DNA of 40,966 nucleotides from Pseudomonadota bacterium (GTDB lineage: Bacteria > Pseudomonadota > Alphaproteobacteria > Rhodobacterales > Rhodobacteraceae), in the NCBI GenBank assembly GCA_021845805.1, contig JAJZVD010000029.1, positions 1 to 40,966 of the forward strand, in the 5' to 3' direction. Shown piece after piece: positions 1-8,925 of this stretch. The number at the start of each line of letters is the position of its first letter. Position 1 is the stretch's first letter. Both the position numbers and the translations under genes were made by a program. The notes below the pieces were generated by a model. The model searched no databases and was not told the origin of the DNA. It saw nothing but the letters and a program-made list of their open reading frames with translations.

Positions 1-1
1 T

Positions 2-76
2 GTGGGCCTTCCCGAGGTGCCGCAGGGCGCCGAGGTCTCGCGGGTGGACGTTGTGATCCGGCTGCGTCGGGTCTGA
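2..76 (+). CDS. 3' end of an unidentified gene (partial)
   Basis: Reading from base 2 gives 24 codons, ending in the residues VVIRLRRV before a TGA at 74-76. The frame runs off the left edge of the window, so only the C-terminus is visible. Codon use is GC-rich like the neighbours. The tail is too short to assign to a family, and no domain can be named. It converges on the minus-strand gene whose stop is at 102, leaving 25 bases between them. Confidence 0.45.
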   Translation: MGLPEVPQGAEVSRVDVVIRLRRV

Positions 77-101
77 TCCGGCCGACCCGGAACCGCCCGG
101 C

Positions 102-971
102 CTAGAACCACTGCCCCGGTTCCATCAATCCAAGGTCCATCAGTTGCTGGCTGTGCCATCGGAACGGGGTGGAGTTGTGCCAGCGGAAGCTCAAGATGTC
201 GAACCGGCTGCCGGGGTTCGTCTTCAGCGCCTTTGCCGTGCGGAAGGAACAGATCGCCGCGGTCAGGTTGTTGTGCCAGGGGCAGGCGTAAGTGTTGTAT
301 TCATCGACGTTGAACGTGTGCCCCTCGCCAAGTTCCAGCCCCGCTGCCGCGCGGAACAGGGCGATCCGGTCGATCCGGCGCTTGGCGGGGGGAATGTGCT
401 CCTCGAACCGCCAGCGCAGGCCGCCGAAGAAATCCAGCTGACGTTCGCGCGGGTGGTTGTGGTTGGCCGGGTCGGGACGGCCAAGCGCATAGTAGCCTGA
501 CCGGTCGATCAGCGCGTCGTCCCGGCTGACGGCGTTGGGAAAGCGGTCAAGATCGCCTGCGTAAAGATCGACCACATAGGCCAGCATCGCGTCGCGGCGT
601 TCCTCGGTGTGGAAGGCCAGCATCTCGCGCACGCTGCGCGTCTCGCAGAACGGAAAGAACAGGTATTCCGCGTTGTAGCAGTAGTACATCCAGGCGCCGG
701 GCGCGGCGGTGATGATCCGGTTGACCGCCGCGGGCACCGCCTGATCGGCGTGGATGTCGTAGCGGATGCGGTGGATCTGTCCGGCGAGTTCCGGCGACAG
801 GCCGTCGATCTCGATCCCCAGCAGCAGCACGGGCCGGAACCCCGCAGACAGGTGGTGGCGCACGGTGCTGTCCAGTTCCACCGCGTCTTCGGCAAAGATC
901 ATTGCCACCGGCCCCTTGGCCAGCGCCGATGCCTGATCGGTCAGAAAACGGTCGAGACTGTCGTGGTCCAT
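102..971 (-). CDS. Glycosyltransferase family 2-like protein (GT2_4 type), probably degenerate
   Basis: This encodes 289 residues. I chose the ATG at 971 because an AGGA/GGAG-type ribosome site lies just upstream; the frame stays open further upstream but would run into the miaB promoter. The plan resembles GT2_4-type Rhodobacteraceae glycosyltransferases: an N-terminal alpha/beta half, then a segment equivalent to the usual W..(D)xDE(F)..FP motif, then a Y-x-D-L-Y-type strand and a His/Trp-rich C-terminus. Here the metal-binding motif reads [10 protein letters not shown] (residues 99-108), so the expected aspartates are absent. No signal peptide or membrane helix is seen. It lies head to head with miaB. 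The family call is from pattern only; function is unknown and it may be a non-catalytic relative. Confidence 0.5.
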   Translation of the reverse strand: MDHDSLDRFLTDQASALAKGPVAMIFAEDAVELDSTVRHHLSAGFRPVLLLGIEIDGLSPELAGQIHRIRYDIHADQAVPAAVNRIITAAPGAWMYYCYNAEYLFFPFCETRSVREMLAFHTEERRDAMLAYVVDLYAGDLDRFPNAVSRDDALIDRSGYYALGRPDPANHNHPRERQLDFFGGLRWRFEEHIPPAKRRIDRIALFRAAAGLELGEGHTFNVDEYNTYACPWHNNLTAAICSFRTAKALKTNPGSRFDILSFRWHNSTPFRWHSQQLMDLGLMEPGQWF

Positions 972-1023
972 CGCACTATCCTTCTCCGCCGAGCCTCCCT
1001 CAGCCCGTGCGGCATTGCAAGCG

Positions 1024-1052
1024 TTGCGCATTCGCCCGCCCCGGGGTAGGGA
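1024..1052 (+). promoter_or_regulatory. Predicted miaB promoter (TTGCGC-N17-TAGGGA)
   Basis: A -35-like TTGCGC at 1024-1029 is separated by exactly 17 bases from TAGGGA at 1047-1052, which ends 28 bases before the miaB ATG. The same arrangement (TTG-N3, 17 bases, TAGGG) precedes trmB and metY in this window, which is why I read TAGGGN as a -10 element here. This is inference from pattern and spacing. Confidence 0.45.
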
Positions 1053-1080
1053 ACGCCGCCCGAACGCAGGAGCCTGTGCC

Positions 1081-2397
1081 ATGGCCGGACCGAAGAAGCT
1101 GTTCATCAAGTCCTACGGCTGCCAGATGAACGTCTATGACAGCGAACGCATGGCCGAGGCGCTGGGCGCGGAGGGGTATGTGAGCGTCGGCACCGCGGAA
1201 GAGGCAGACATGGTGCTTCTGAACACCTGCCACATCCGCGAGAAGGCAGCCGAAAAGGTCTATTCCGACCTTGGCCGCCTGCGTCCGCTGAAGGTGGCGA
1301 ACCCCGGTCTGAAGATCGGGGTGGCGGGCTGCGTGGCGCAGGCCGAGGGCGAGGAGATCCTGAGGCGGATGCCGCTGGTCGACCTGGTGGTGGGGCCGCA
1401 AAGCTATCATCGCCTGCCCGCGATGGCCAAGGCGGTGGCGGGCGGCGCACGCGCGATCGACACCGACTTTCCGGCCGAGGACAAGTTCGACCACCTGCCC
1501 GAACGCCCCGCGCCCTCGGTCGGGCCGACCGCCTTCCTGACGGTGCAGGAGGGTTGCGACAAGTTCTGTGCCTTCTGCGTGGTGCCCTACACCCGCGGGG
1601 CCGAGGTCAGCCGCCCGGCCGACCGCATCCTGTCCGAGGCGCGGGCGCTGGTGGAAAAGGGCGCGCGCGAAATCACCCTGCTGGGGCAGAACGTGAATGC
1701 CTGGCACGGGGGCGACGGCGGGTTGGGGCGGCTTGTCCGTGATCTGGCGCAGATCGACGGGCTCTTGCGCATCCGCTACACCACCTCGCATCCCAACGAC
1801 ATGGACGACGGGCTGATCGCCGCGCATGGCGAGGTGGACAAGCTGATGCCCTATCTGCACCTGCCGGTGCAGTCGGGCAGCGACCGCATCCTGAAGGCGA
1901 TGGCGCGCAAGCATACCGCGGCGCAGTACCTTGACCTGATCGGCCGCATCCGTGCGGCGCGGCCCGACATCCTGCTGACCTCGGATTTCATCGTGGGCTT
2001 CCCGGGCGAGACCGAGTCCGATTTTCAGGCCACGCTCGACCTGATCGAGGCGGTGGGATACGGCACCGCGTTCTCGTTCAAGTACTCGGCCCGCCCCGGC
2101 ACGCCCGCGGCGGAAAAGACCCCTGTGGCCGCCGACGTGGCCGACGAGCGGCTGCACCGCCTGCAGGCGCTGCTGTCGCGCCAGCAGAAGGCCATGCAGG
2201 AAAGCATGGTGGGCCGCGAACTGGGGGTGCTGTTCGAGAAACCCGGCCGGATGCCGGGCCAGATCACGGGCAAGTCGGATTACAATCATGCCGTGCATGT
2301 GCTGGGCGACGCTGCGCTGACGGGAACGCTGCAGCGGGTGCGAATCACTCGGTCCGACCCCAATTCGCTGGCCGGAGAGCTGGTCCCCGCGCCCTGA
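1081..2397 (+). CDS. miaB: tRNA-2-methylthio-N6-dimethylallyladenosine synthase MiaB
   Basis: MiaB is a cytoplasmic radical-SAM enzyme with two 4Fe-4S clusters. It adds a methylthio group to i6A37 in tRNAs that read UNN codons. The protein is 438 residues, a normal length. The N-terminal UPF0004 domain carries its three cluster cysteines at C14 (SYGCQMN), C50 (LNTCHIR) and C84 (AGCVAQ). The radical-SAM motif CxxxCxxC is C159/C163/C166 (GCDKFCAFC). The C-terminus (about 375-438) fits a TRAM domain. The start at 1081 is preceded by AGGAG and matches the usual [17 protein letters not shown] beginning. It opens the miaB/phoH/ybeY/corC/lnt block found in many alphaproteobacteria, here with an OmpA/lipoprotein pair inserted. 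Confidence 0.96.
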   Translation: MAGPKKLFIKSYGCQMNVYDSERMAEALGAEGYVSVGTAEEADMVLLNTCHIREKAAEKVYSDLGRLRPLKVANPGLKIGVAGCVAQAEGEEILRRMPLVDLVVGPQSYHRLPAMAKAVAGGARAIDTDFPAEDKFDHLPERPAPSVGPTAFLTVQEGCDKFCAFCVVPYTRGAEVSRPADRILSEARALVEKGAREITLLGQNVNAWHGGDGGLGRLVRDLAQIDGLLRIRYTTSHPNDMDDGLIAAHGEVDKLMPYLHLPVQSGSDRILKAMARKHTAAQYLDLIGRIRAARPDILLTSDFIVGFPGETESDFQATLDLIEAVGYGTAFSFKYSARPGTPAAEKTPVAADVADERLHRLQALLSRQQKAMQESMVGRELGVLFEKPGRMPGQITGKSDYNHAVHVLGDAALTGTLQRVRITRSDPNSLAGELVPAP

Positions 2398-2474
2398 ATT
2401 CGCCAGCTTCCTGCCGCTTTTCTTAAGGATTTCCTGTCGATTGTCCGAGGTTTGGTGGGCAATGGGCGCAGCAC

Positions 2475-2493
2475 GGCCGGACTGTCCCCGGCC
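2475..2493 (+). terminator. Hairpin downstream of miaB
   Basis: GGCCGG at 2475-2480 and CCGGCC at 2488-2493 form a perfect 6-bp stem around a 7-base loop, 78 bases after the miaB stop. A short T-rich stretch (cctttc) follows a few bases later. It is weak as an intrinsic terminator because there is no continuous T-run. Confidence 0.25.
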
Positions 2494-2628
2494 ATGTCGA
2501 TCCTTTCGGGCCGATGATTAGCAACTTCTTCACAATTTAGCCGCTTTCGCGCACCCTTCCGTGTGTCTGCAATCTGCCGGTGCTGCTGCCACAGCGCCGG
2601 TGCCGAGGGGCAAGAAAAGGGGTGGCGT

Positions 2629-3207
2629 ATGACCATTGAATCACGGCCTGTCGGGGCCGTCAAAAGACTTGTTGCGATTGCTGCCGCGGCCTTTCTGGGC
2701 GTCGCCGGGGTTGCGGGTGAAGCCGCGGCCGACACCAGTCATGCGCTGGATGGCGCGGTTCCATCGCTCTGGACCGATCCCGACGGGTGCCAGCACTACG
2801 CCATCTACAACGGCTGGCAGGGGTTCATGACCCCGGTGTTCCGCCCCGACGGAACGGTGCAATGCCCCAGTGTCACGCAGCAGCCCTGCCTTGTCGCCTC
2901 GACCGACCAGCTTTTCGCGACCGACAGCTATGCGATCGGGCCTGACGGGCGGCGGCGGCTGATGGACTTCTTCCGGACCAACGGGGCGACCAGCTTCACG
3001 ATCAACGGCCATACCGACAACGTGGGCAGCTACGGCTACAACATGCAACTGTCCAGCAACCGCGCCAATGCGGTGGCCAGCATCGCCCGCGCGGCGGGGG
3101 CCAATGTGGCGGCCGTGCAGGGCTTTGGCTTCACCCAGCCGCGGGCGGACAACGCGACAGCCGACGGACGCGCGCTCAATCGCCGCGTCGAAGTCATGTG
3201 CAACTGA
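2629..3207 (+). CDS. OmpA-family peptidoglycan-binding protein with N-terminal Cys module
   Basis: The protein has 192 residues. A hydrophobic signal segment (about residues 13-35, ending AAADTSHA) predicts export to the periplasm or outer membrane. A 32-residue module follows, from W (WTDPDGCQ) to C (GTVQC), with two cysteines that could pair. The rest is an OmpA/MotB C-terminal domain: INGHTDNVGSYGYN, SSNRANAV and the closing ALNRRVEV signature, which binds meso-diaminopimelate in peptidoglycan. There is no lipobox. The ATG at 2629 follows a purine-rich AAGAAAAGGGG stretch. The next gene, 16 bases downstream, repeats the N-terminal module as a lipoprotein, so the two are probably cotranscribed and may work together. 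Confidence 0.85.
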   Translation: MTIESRPVGAVKRLVAIAAAAFLGVAGVAGEAAADTSHALDGAVPSLWTDPDGCQHYAIYNGWQGFMTPVFRPDGTVQCPSVTQQPCLVASTDQLFATDSYAIGPDGRRRLMDFFRTNGATSFTINGHTDNVGSYGYNMQLSSNRANAVASIARAAGANVAAVQGFGFTQPRADNATADGRALNRRVEVMCN

Positions 3208-3223
3208 GCCGGGGGACAGGCAG

Positions 3224-3469
3224 ATGAACATCAAGATCGTGCTTGCCCTTGTTGGCGTTGCGGCGCTCTCGGCCTGTGGCGGAGGCTTCAATCAGCCGCT
3301 GGCGCACCCGGACAACGAGAATGTCGGCATCTGGGTCAGCCCCACGGGCTGCCAGAGCTGGTATTTCATCGAGGGCACCGGGGCCTTCATGTCGCCCCGG
3401 ATGACCCCGCAGGGCAAGCCGGTGTGCAACACCCCCGCGCTGCCGCCCAAGGCCGCGGCGACCAACTGA
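3224..3469 (+). CDS. Small lipoprotein sharing the OmpA neighbour's Cys module
   Basis: An 81-residue protein. Its first 18 residues form a lipoprotein signal with lipobox L-S-A-C (ALSACGGG), so C18 is the predicted lipidated residue. The mature part contains a 32-residue stretch from W (WVSPTGCQ) to C (GKPVC) that aligns without gaps to residues in the preceding OmpA protein: W, P, G, CQ, G, FM, P, P, G and the final C coincide. A short Pro/Ala tail follows. The start has a GGGGGA purine run upstream. I do not recognise a named family; the evidence is for an outer-membrane or periplasmic partner of the OmpA protein. Confidence 0.75.
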   Translation: MNIKIVLALVGVAALSACGGGFNQPLAHPDNENVGIWVSPTGCQSWYFIEGTGAFMSPRMTPQGKPVCNTPALPPKAAATN

Positions 3470-3477
3470 GGCGGCCA

Positions 3478-3558
3478 CCGCCCGCGGGCGGCCAGGGTTT
3501 CGTTGCAGCCCCCGGACCCGGGGGGCAGGAAGGGGGCGCCGCGGCGCCCCCTTCCTGC
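3478..3558. terminator. Cluster of three strong hairpins after the lipoprotein gene
   Basis: Three GC-rich inverted repeats sit in a row: a CCGCCC/GGGCGG palindrome near 3478-3491, a CCCCCGG/CCGGGGG hairpin near 3509-3525, and a 34-base palindrome at 3525-3558 with two 16-bp arms (GCAGGAAGGGGGCGCC and its complement) around a central GC. None has a long T-run. The position after the OmpA/lipoprotein pair and before phoH suggests transcript ending or 3'-end protection. The rest of the gap to phoH shows no gene. Confidence 0.5.
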
Positions 3559-3719
3559 TCAAACGCTGGCGCTGCCTTCGGATTGGGCAAGGGCCTGCGG
3601 CCCGGCAGCGCCATTCCTGCACGATTTTGTCACGAAGCCGATATTTCCACACAATAGCTTGCGTAATGAGCCGTCTGGTCTCACCATCGTCCCATGGCCC
3701 TCTTGCAACGGAGTCATTT

Positions 3720-4748
3720 TTGGGCATCACCGCGCTGACCCCCCCGCCTCGCCCCGAAGACGTGCTTGAAACGCTTCTGGAATTTCCCGAAAACCGCCTG
3801 CTGATCGATCTTTGCGGGCAGTTCGACAGGAACCTTGCCCAGATCGAACACCAGGTCGGCGTGCAGATCCTGCGGCGCGGGAATCAGCTGGCGGTGATGG
3901 GGCCGGGGGCTGCGCGCGCACAGGCCGCCGTGGTGCTGCGCGGTCTTTACGCGCGGCTCGAGGCCGGTCGGCCGGTGGAAGCGGGCGACATCGACGGCGC
4001 GATCCGGCTGGGCGATCCGATCTTCGACACGCCCGCGCGCGGCGGCGGCCCTGCCGACCAGCTCGAGATGTTCCAGGGCGGCCGCGTCGAGATCCGCACC
4101 CGCCGCAAGGTGGTGGAGCCGAGGACCGAGGCACAGAAGGAATACGTCAAGGCGCTCTATGCCAACGAGCTTGGCTTCGGCATCGGGCCTGCGGGCACCG
4201 GCAAGACCTATCTGGCGGTCGCCGTGGGCGTGTCGATGCTGATCGGTGGGCATGTCGACCGCATCATCCTGTCGCGTCCCGCGGTCGAGGCGGGCGAGCG
4301 GCTGGGCTTCCTGCCGGGCGACATGAAGGAAAAGGTCGACCCCTACATGCAGCCGCTCTACGACGCGCTGAACGATTTCCTGCCGGCCAAGCAGGTCCAG
4401 AAGATGCTTGAGGAAAAGCAGATCGAGATCGCGCCGCTGGCCTTCATGCGGGGGCGGACCCTCTCGAACGCCTTCGTGGTGCTGGACGAGGCGCAAAACG
4501 CCACCTCGATGCAGATGAAGATGTTCCTGACGCGGCTTGGCGAGGGCAGCCGGATGGTCATCACCGGCGACCGCACACAGGTCGACCTGCCGCGGGGCGT
4601 GGCCTCGGGGCTGGCCGAGGCCGAGCGGATCCTGAAGGGGGTGAAGGGCGTGACCTTCAACTACTTCACCGCAAAGGACGTGGTTCGCCACCCGCTTGTC
4701 GCCCGGATCATCGAGGCGTATGAGCGCGACGATGAGGCCGCTGGTTGA
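3720..4748 (+). CDS. phoH: PhoH-like P-loop ATPase
   Basis: A 342-residue PhoH/YbeZ-type ATPase. The Walker A motif is GPAGTGKTYLA (about residues 155-165) and the Walker B is VVLDEAQNAT. An N-terminal segment (DLCGQFDRNLAQIEHQLGVQI-like) matches the KH-like region of the family. I prefer the TTG at 3720 because ACGGAG lies 6 bases upstream and the protein then begins GITALTPP, as in relatives. The ATG at 3666 has no ribosome site. PhoH and YbeY are neighbours in most bacteria and are thought to act in RNA/ribosome maintenance. The ybeY start lies inside the end of this gene, indicating one operon. Confidence 0.9.
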   Translation: MGITALTPPPRPEDVLETLLEFPENRLLIDLCGQFDRNLAQIEHQVGVQILRRGNQLAVMGPGAARAQAAVVLRGLYARLEAGRPVEAGDIDGAIRLGDPIFDTPARGGGPADQLEMFQGGRVEIRTRRKVVEPRTEAQKEYVKALYANELGFGIGPAGTGKTYLAVAVGVSMLIGGHVDRIILSRPAVEAGERLGFLPGDMKEKVDPYMQPLYDALNDFLPAKQVQKMLEEKQIEIAPLAFMRGRTLSNAFVVLDEAQNATSMQMKMFLTRLGEGSRMVITGDRTQVDLPRGVASGLAEAERILKGVKGVTFNYFTAKDVVRHPLVARIIEAYERDDEAAG

Positions 4749-5238
4749 CACCGTGATCGAGGATGCGCGCTGGCAGGGCTTTGGCCTTGCCCGCGCGGCC
4801 GAACGTGCGGCGGGGGCGGCGCTGGCCGGGCTGGGGCTTGATCCGGCAGGGTTTTCGCTGGTGGTGATGGGGTGCAGCGATGCCCGCATCGCCGGGCTGA
4901 ACGCCGATTTCCGGGGCAAGCCGCGGCCCACCAACGTGCTGAGCTGGCCCTCGGACGAACGGGCCGCCGCGGCGGAGGGCGCCGCGCCCGACCTGCCCGC
5001 GCCGGGGTCGCCGGACGACCCGGTGGAACTGGGCGACATCGCGATCGCCTGGGATACCTGCATGGCCGAGGCAGAGGCGGCGCAGAAATCCGCGCACGAC
5101 CATGTGACGCATCTGATCGTTCATGCAACCTTGCATCTTCTGGGCTACGACCACATCCGTGACGGCGACGCCACACGGATGGAAGGCCTTGAAACGGCGA
5201 TCCTTGCGAGGCTGGGTGTTGCAGACCCATATTCGTGA
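4732..5238 (+). CDS. ybeY: Endoribonuclease YbeY (16S rRNA maturation)
   Basis: A 168-residue zinc-dependent RNase needed for 16S rRNA 3'-end processing and ribosome quality control. The zinc-binding signature HxxxHxxxxxH is present as HLIVHATLHLLGYDH near residues 127-141. The middle contains the usual substrate segment FRGKPRPTNVLSWPS. The start at 4732 (MRPLVDTVIED) fits relatives; an in-frame ATG at 4720 is an alternative. Either start overlaps the 3' end of phoH, suggesting translational coupling. The insert between NVLSWPS and ELGDIAIA is rich in Ala/Pro, as is common in this group. Confidence 0.93.
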   Translation: MRPLVDTVIEDARWQGFGLARAAERAAGAALAGLGLDPAGFSLVVMGCSDARIAGLNADFRGKPRPTNVLSWPSDERAAAAEGAAPDLPAPGSPDDPVELGDIAIAWDTCMAEAEAAQKSAHDHVTHLIVHATLHLLGYDHIRDGDATRMEGLETAILARLGVADPYS

Positions 5239-5262
5239 CGGAAGCGGAGTTGGACAGGACAG

Positions 5263-6153
5263 ATGGGCAGTAGCGGCGATGACGGGGATCCGGTGCAGAA
5301 CACGGTCCCCGACGACACCAGTCAGCGCAGCCTGCTGAGCCGCCTGTTCAAGCCGCGCACGGCGGCCGAGGGGGGCGAGCGTCAGGACCCCGCCAAAAGC
5401 GGACCCGCGCCGGTCAGCCTGCCGCCGCTGGGCCTGTCGAACCTCCGGCGGCTTCGCGTCGATGACGTGGCGATCCCCAAGGCGGAAATCGTGGCGGTGC
5501 CTGCCGACATCGGCAAGGACGAACTTGTCGAGGTGTTCCGCGACAGCGGCTATTCCCGGCTGCCTGTCTACAAGGACACGCTGGACAAGCCGCTGGGGCA
5601 GGTCTTGCTCAAGGATCTGGCGCTGGGCTACGGCTTTGGCGCTGGGGCAGGGCGGTTCAACCTGCGCAAGCTGGTGCGGCCCGTGCTGTACGCGCCGCCC
5701 TCGATGCCGGTGGGGGTGCTGCTGCAGAAGATGCAGCGCGACCGGGTCCATCTGGCGCTGGTGATCGACGAATATGGCGGCGTCGATGGTCTGGTGACGC
5801 TGGAAGACGTGGTGGAAACCATCATCGGCGAGATCGAGGACGAACACGACGAGGCCGAAGGGGCGCTGTGGCTGCTGGAAAAGCCGGGCGTTTACCTGGC
5901 GCAGGCGCGTGCCCCGCTGGACGAGTTCGAGGCTCATGTCGGCCTGCGCCTGCGCACCAATCCCGACGAGGAAGAGGTGGATACGCTGGGCGGGCTCGTC
6001 TCGCTGCTGTCGGGCCGGGTTCCGGCGCGGGGCGAGGTGATCGCCCATGACAGCGGCGTGGTGTTCGAGGTGGTCGACGCCGATCCCCGCCGCATCAAGC
6101 GTCTGCGGGTGCGCCTGCCCGCAGGTGGCGGCGCCGAGGGCGAGGACGGCTGA
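5263..6153 (+). CDS. CorC/HlyC-family CBS-domain protein
   Basis: The protein has 296 residues. A variable N-terminus contains SLLSRLFKP. Two CBS domains (about residues 65-190) follow, with DDVAIPKAEIVAVP, DSGYSRLPVYKDTLD and LALVIDEYGGVDGLVTLEDVVE. A CorC_HlyC transporter-associated domain lies at about 205-285. Proteins of this type (YbeX/CorC) are linked to Mg/Co efflux and, through the conserved ybeZ-ybeY-ybeX-lnt order, to ribosome homeostasis. There are no membrane helices, so it is the soluble CorC type, not the DUF21-containing type. The start at 5263 has GGACAG just upstream; the gene sits 24 bases after ybeY and 4 bases before lnt. Confidence 0.9.
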   Translation: MGSSGDDGDPVQNTVPDDTSQRSLLSRLFKPRTAAEGGERQDPAKSGPAPVSLPPLGLSNLRRLRVDDVAIPKAEIVAVPADIGKDELVEVFRDSGYSRLPVYKDTLDKPLGQVLLKDLALGYGFGAGAGRFNLRKLVRPVLYAPPSMPVGVLLQKMQRDRVHLALVIDEYGGVDGLVTLEDVVETIIGEIEDEHDEAEGALWLLEKPGVYLAQARAPLDEFEAHVGLRLRTNPDEEEVDTLGGLVSLLSGRVPARGEVIAHDSGVVFEVVDADPRRIKRLRVRLPAGGGAEGEDG

Positions 6154-6157
6154 GCGC

Positions 6158-7666
6158 ATGGTCGCCCGGCTTGACCTTCGTCCGCGGCAGCGCCGCCGCC
6201 CCGGCCTTGGCATCGCCGCAGTGCTGCTGGGGGCATTGGTGGCCACCGGGCAGGCGCCGCTTGGCTTCTGGTGGCTGGCGCTGCCCGCGCTGGCGGGGCT
6301 GATCTGGCTTCTGGCACCGGTGGCCTCGGTTCGGGCCGCGGCCGGGCTCGGCTGGCTGGCGGGGGTGGGGTATTTCACCGCCGCGATGTTCTGGATCGTC
6401 GATCCGTTCTTCGTCGACCCGCAGCAGGATGCCTGGATGGCGCCATTCGCACTGGTGGGCATGGCGGGGGGGATGGCGCTGTTCTGGGCGCTGTCGGCTG
6501 CGGGCGCCGTGGTGCTGGGTGCCACGCCGCGGGGCCGGGCGCTGGGCTTTGCGGTGGCGATGGCGGGCACCGACCTGCTGCGGACCTATGTGCTGACCGG
6601 CTTTCCCTGGGCGCTGGTGGGCCATGTCTGGATCGGCACCTGGCCTGCGCAGGTGGCCGCGCTGGTCGGGCCGGTGGGCCTCAGCCTGATGACGCTGCTG
6701 GCGGCGGCGGGGCCCGCGGCCTTCGGGCCGGTGCGCGGCGTGCTTTTCGCCTGGGCGATCCTGGGCGGGGCGGGGGGCTACGGCCTGATGCGGCTGCACG
6801 CGCCCGAGCCGCCCGCGCGGGCGCAGGTCGTGCGGCTGATCCAGCCCAATGCCGCGCAGAACCTCAAATGGCGCGATGATCTGGCGCCGATGTTCTTCGA
6901 GCGGCTTCTGACACATACGGCCGCGCCCGGTCACCCTGACCTGATCGTCTGGCCGGAAACCTCTGTGCCTTTCCTTCTGAACCGGCCGCAGGGCGGGCTT
7001 GATGCGATCGCAGAGGCAGCGCATGGCACGCCGGTGGCGCTGGGGATCCAGCGGACCCAGGGCTTTCGGGCCTACAACAGCCTTGCCGTGATCCAGGCCG
7101 ACGGGGCCGTGGGGCCGGTCTATGACAAGCACCATCTGGTGCCCTTCGGCGAATACGTCCCGCTGGGCGATCTGTTCTGGCGGCTGACGGGGATCGAGAC
7201 GTTTGCGCCCTCGCTGGGCAATGGCTACAGCGCCGGTCCGGGGCCGCGGGTGCTGGACCTGGGGCCGACGCTGGGTCATGTCTTGCCGCTGATCTGCTAC
7301 GAGGGGGTGTTTCCGCAGGACCTGCGCACGACGACCCGGCCCGACTGGATCTTGCAGATCACCGACGATGGCTGGTTCGGCACGCTCTCGGGGCCGTATC
7401 AGCATCTGGCGCAGGTGCGGCTGCGCGCGGTGGAACAGGGGCTGCCGATCCTGCGGGTGGCCAATACGGGCGTGACCGCGGTGATCGACGCCAGGGGCCG
7501 GGTGCTCGACCATCTTCCCCTGAACACCGAAGGGCACATCGATGCCCATATCCCCGGCGCGCTGCCCGCGACAGTCTACAGCCGGACGGGGGATTGGCCG
7601 GTGTTCCTGTTGCTCGTGCTCCTCGCGGGGCTGTTGGCCTGGGATCGTCTGCGGCGCGGCCATTGA
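6158..7666 (+). CDS. lnt: Apolipoprotein N-acyltransferase Lnt
   Basis: A 502-residue inner-membrane enzyme that N-acylates the lipidated cysteine of apolipoproteins, the last step of lipoprotein maturation. The N-terminal half holds several hydrophobic helices; the second half is a periplasmic nitrilase-like domain. The catalytic triad is visible: Glu in WPETSVPF (about 267), Lys in [14 protein letters not shown] (about 324) and Cys in LICYEGVFP (about 380). A final hydrophobic helix ([13 protein letters not shown]) anchors the C-terminus. The ATG at 6158 lies 4 bases after the corC-like gene, so they are cotranscribed. Its TGA is embedded in the predicted -35 box of the metK promoter. Confidence 0.95.
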   Translation: MVARLDLRPRQRRRPGLGIAAVLLGALVATGQAPLGFWWLALPALAGLIWLLAPVASVRAAAGLGWLAGVGYFTAAMFWIVDPFFVDPQQDAWMAPFALVGMAGGMALFWALSAAGAVVLGATPRGRALGFAVAMAGTDLLRTYVLTGFPWALVGHVWIGTWPAQVAALVGPVGLSLMTLLAAAGPAAFGPVRGVLFAWAILGGAGGYGLMRLHAPEPPARAQVVRLIQPNAAQNLKWRDDLAPMFFERLLTHTAAPGHPDLIVWPETSVPFLLNRPQGGLDAIAEAAHGTPVALGIQRTQGFRAYNSLAVIQADGAVGPVYDKHHLVPFGEYVPLGDLFWRLTGIETFAPSLGNGYSAGPGPRVLDLGPTLGHVLPLICYEGVFPQDLRTTTRPDWILQITDDGWFGTLSGPYQHLAQVRLRAVEQGLPILRVANTGVTAVIDARGRVLDHLPLNTEGHIDAHIPGALPATVYSRTGDWPVFLLLVLLAGLLAWDRLRRGH

Positions 7667-7691
7667 CCCCGGCGAGGCGGGGGATTACGTC
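7663..7691 (+). promoter_or_regulatory. Predicted metK-queF promoter
   Basis: TTGACC at 7663-7668 and TACGTC at 7686-7691 are 17 bases apart. Transcription would begin near 7698, a few bases before the first paired base of the riboswitch at 7703. The -10 box is weak. This is inference from sequence and position. Confidence 0.45.
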
Positions 7692-7702
7692 CTGTAGCGC
7701 AA

Positions 7703-7748
7703 CCGTCACAACGGCTTCCTGGCGTGGCGGGGTTTCACCAACGGAGCA
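7703..7748 (+). ncRNA. SAM/SAH riboswitch upstream of metK
   Basis: The metK leader contains the conserved core CACAACGGCTTCCTGGCGTG (7707-7726) and, 14 bases on, ACGGAGCA (7741-7748). Bases 7703-7709 (CCGTCAC) pair with 7724-7730 (GTGGCGG) in a 7-bp P1 helix with one U-G pair. The loop stretch GCTTCC (7713-7718) can pair with GGAGC (7743-7747), forming the pseudoknot that covers the metK Shine-Dalgarno GGAG. This matches the known SAM/SAH class, which shuts down translation when SAM (or SAH) binds. The class is known mainly from Rhodobacterales metK leaders. The overlap of queF with metK would place both under this control. Confidence 0.88.
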
Positions 7749-7755
7749 CCATCCC

Positions 7756-8925
7756 ATGCCGCGCAAGAATTACGTCTTCACCTCCGAATCCGTTTCGGAG
7801 GGTCATCCCGACAAGGTCTGCGACCGGATTTCCGATGCCGTCCTTGACGCGTTCCTGTCGGAGGAGCCCCACGCCCGGGTCGCCTGCGAGACGTTTGCCA
7901 CGACCAACCGCGTCGTGGTCGGCGGCGAGGTCGGCCTGTCCGATCAGGCCAAGCTGTCGGAATACATGGGCAAGGTCGACTCGATCGTGCGCGGCTGCGT
8001 GAAGGACATCGGCTACGAACAGGACGAGTTCCACTGGGACACCCTGCAGGTGTCGAACTACCTGCACAAGCAATCCGCCCATATCGCGCAGGGGGTGGAC
8101 CGCGACGGTGCGGGCGACCAGGGGATCATGTTCGGCTATGCCGTGAACGAAACGCCCGAGCTGATGCCCGCGCCGATCCACTATGCCCATGCGATCCTGC
8201 GGCGGCTGGCCGAGGCGCGCAAGGCGGGCCAGGCCCCCGAACTGCGCCCCGATGCCAAGTCGCAGCTGTCGGTGCGATATGAGGATGGCAAGCCGGTCGA
8301 GGTGACCTCGCTGGTGCTGTCCACGCAGCATGCCCATGCCGGGCAGACCTCGGCCGACATCCGCGCCATCGTGGAACCCTTCATCCGCGAGGTTCTGCCC
8401 GCGGGCTGGCTGACCGAAAAGACCGAATGGTGGGTCAACCCCACCGGCACCTTCGTGATCGGCGGCCCCGACGGGGACGCGGGGCTGACGGGGCGCAAGA
8501 TCATCGTGGATACCTATGGCGGCGCGGCCCCGCATGGCGGCGGCGCCTTCAGCGGCAAGGACCCGACCAAGGTGGACCGTTCCGCCGCCTACGCCGCGCG
8601 CTATCTGGCCAAGAACGTGGTGGCGGCGGGGATGGCGGATCGCTGCACCATCCAGCTCAGCTATGCCATCGGGGTTGCCCGGCCGCTGTCGATCTATGTC
8701 GACACCCACGGCACCGGCCAGGTCGACGAGCCCGAGATCGAGCGCGCGCTGTTCGAGGTGATGGACCTGACGCCCCGCGGCATCCGCACCCATCTGCAAC
8801 TGAACAAGCCGATCTATGCCCGCACCGCCGCCTACGGCCACTTCGGCCGCCACCCGGACAACGATGGCGGCTTCAGCTGGGAACGGACCGACCTGATCGA
8901 GCAGCTGAAGAAGGCGGTGCGCTGA
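7756..8925 (+). CDS. metK: S-adenosylmethionine synthetase
   Basis: MetK makes SAM from ATP and methionine in the cytosol. The 389-residue protein has the family landmarks: [20 protein letters not shown] at the N-terminus, [16 protein letters not shown], and the phosphate-loop segment [19 protein letters not shown]. The ATG at 7756 is fixed by the riboswitch-embedded GGAG nine bases upstream and by [20 protein letters not shown]. The stop overlaps the queF start in an ATGA, indicating coupled translation. Confidence 0.97.
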   Translation: MPRKNYVFTSESVSEGHPDKVCDRISDAVLDAFLSEEPHARVACETFATTNRVVVGGEVGLSDQAKLSEYMGKVDSIVRGCVKDIGYEQDEFHWDTLQVSNYLHKQSAHIAQGVDRDGAGDQGIMFGYAVNETPELMPAPIHYAHAILRRLAEARKAGQAPELRPDAKSQLSVRYEDGKPVEVTSLVLSTQHAHAGQTSADIRAIVEPFIREVLPAGWLTEKTEWWVNPTGTFVIGGPDGDAGLTGRKIIVDTYGGAAPHGGGAFSGKDPTKVDRSAAYAARYLAKNVVAAGMADRCTIQLSYAIGVARPLSIYVDTHGTGQVDEPEIERALFEVMDLTPRGIRTHLQLNKPIYARTAAYGHFGRHPDNDGGFSWERTDLIEQLKKAVR

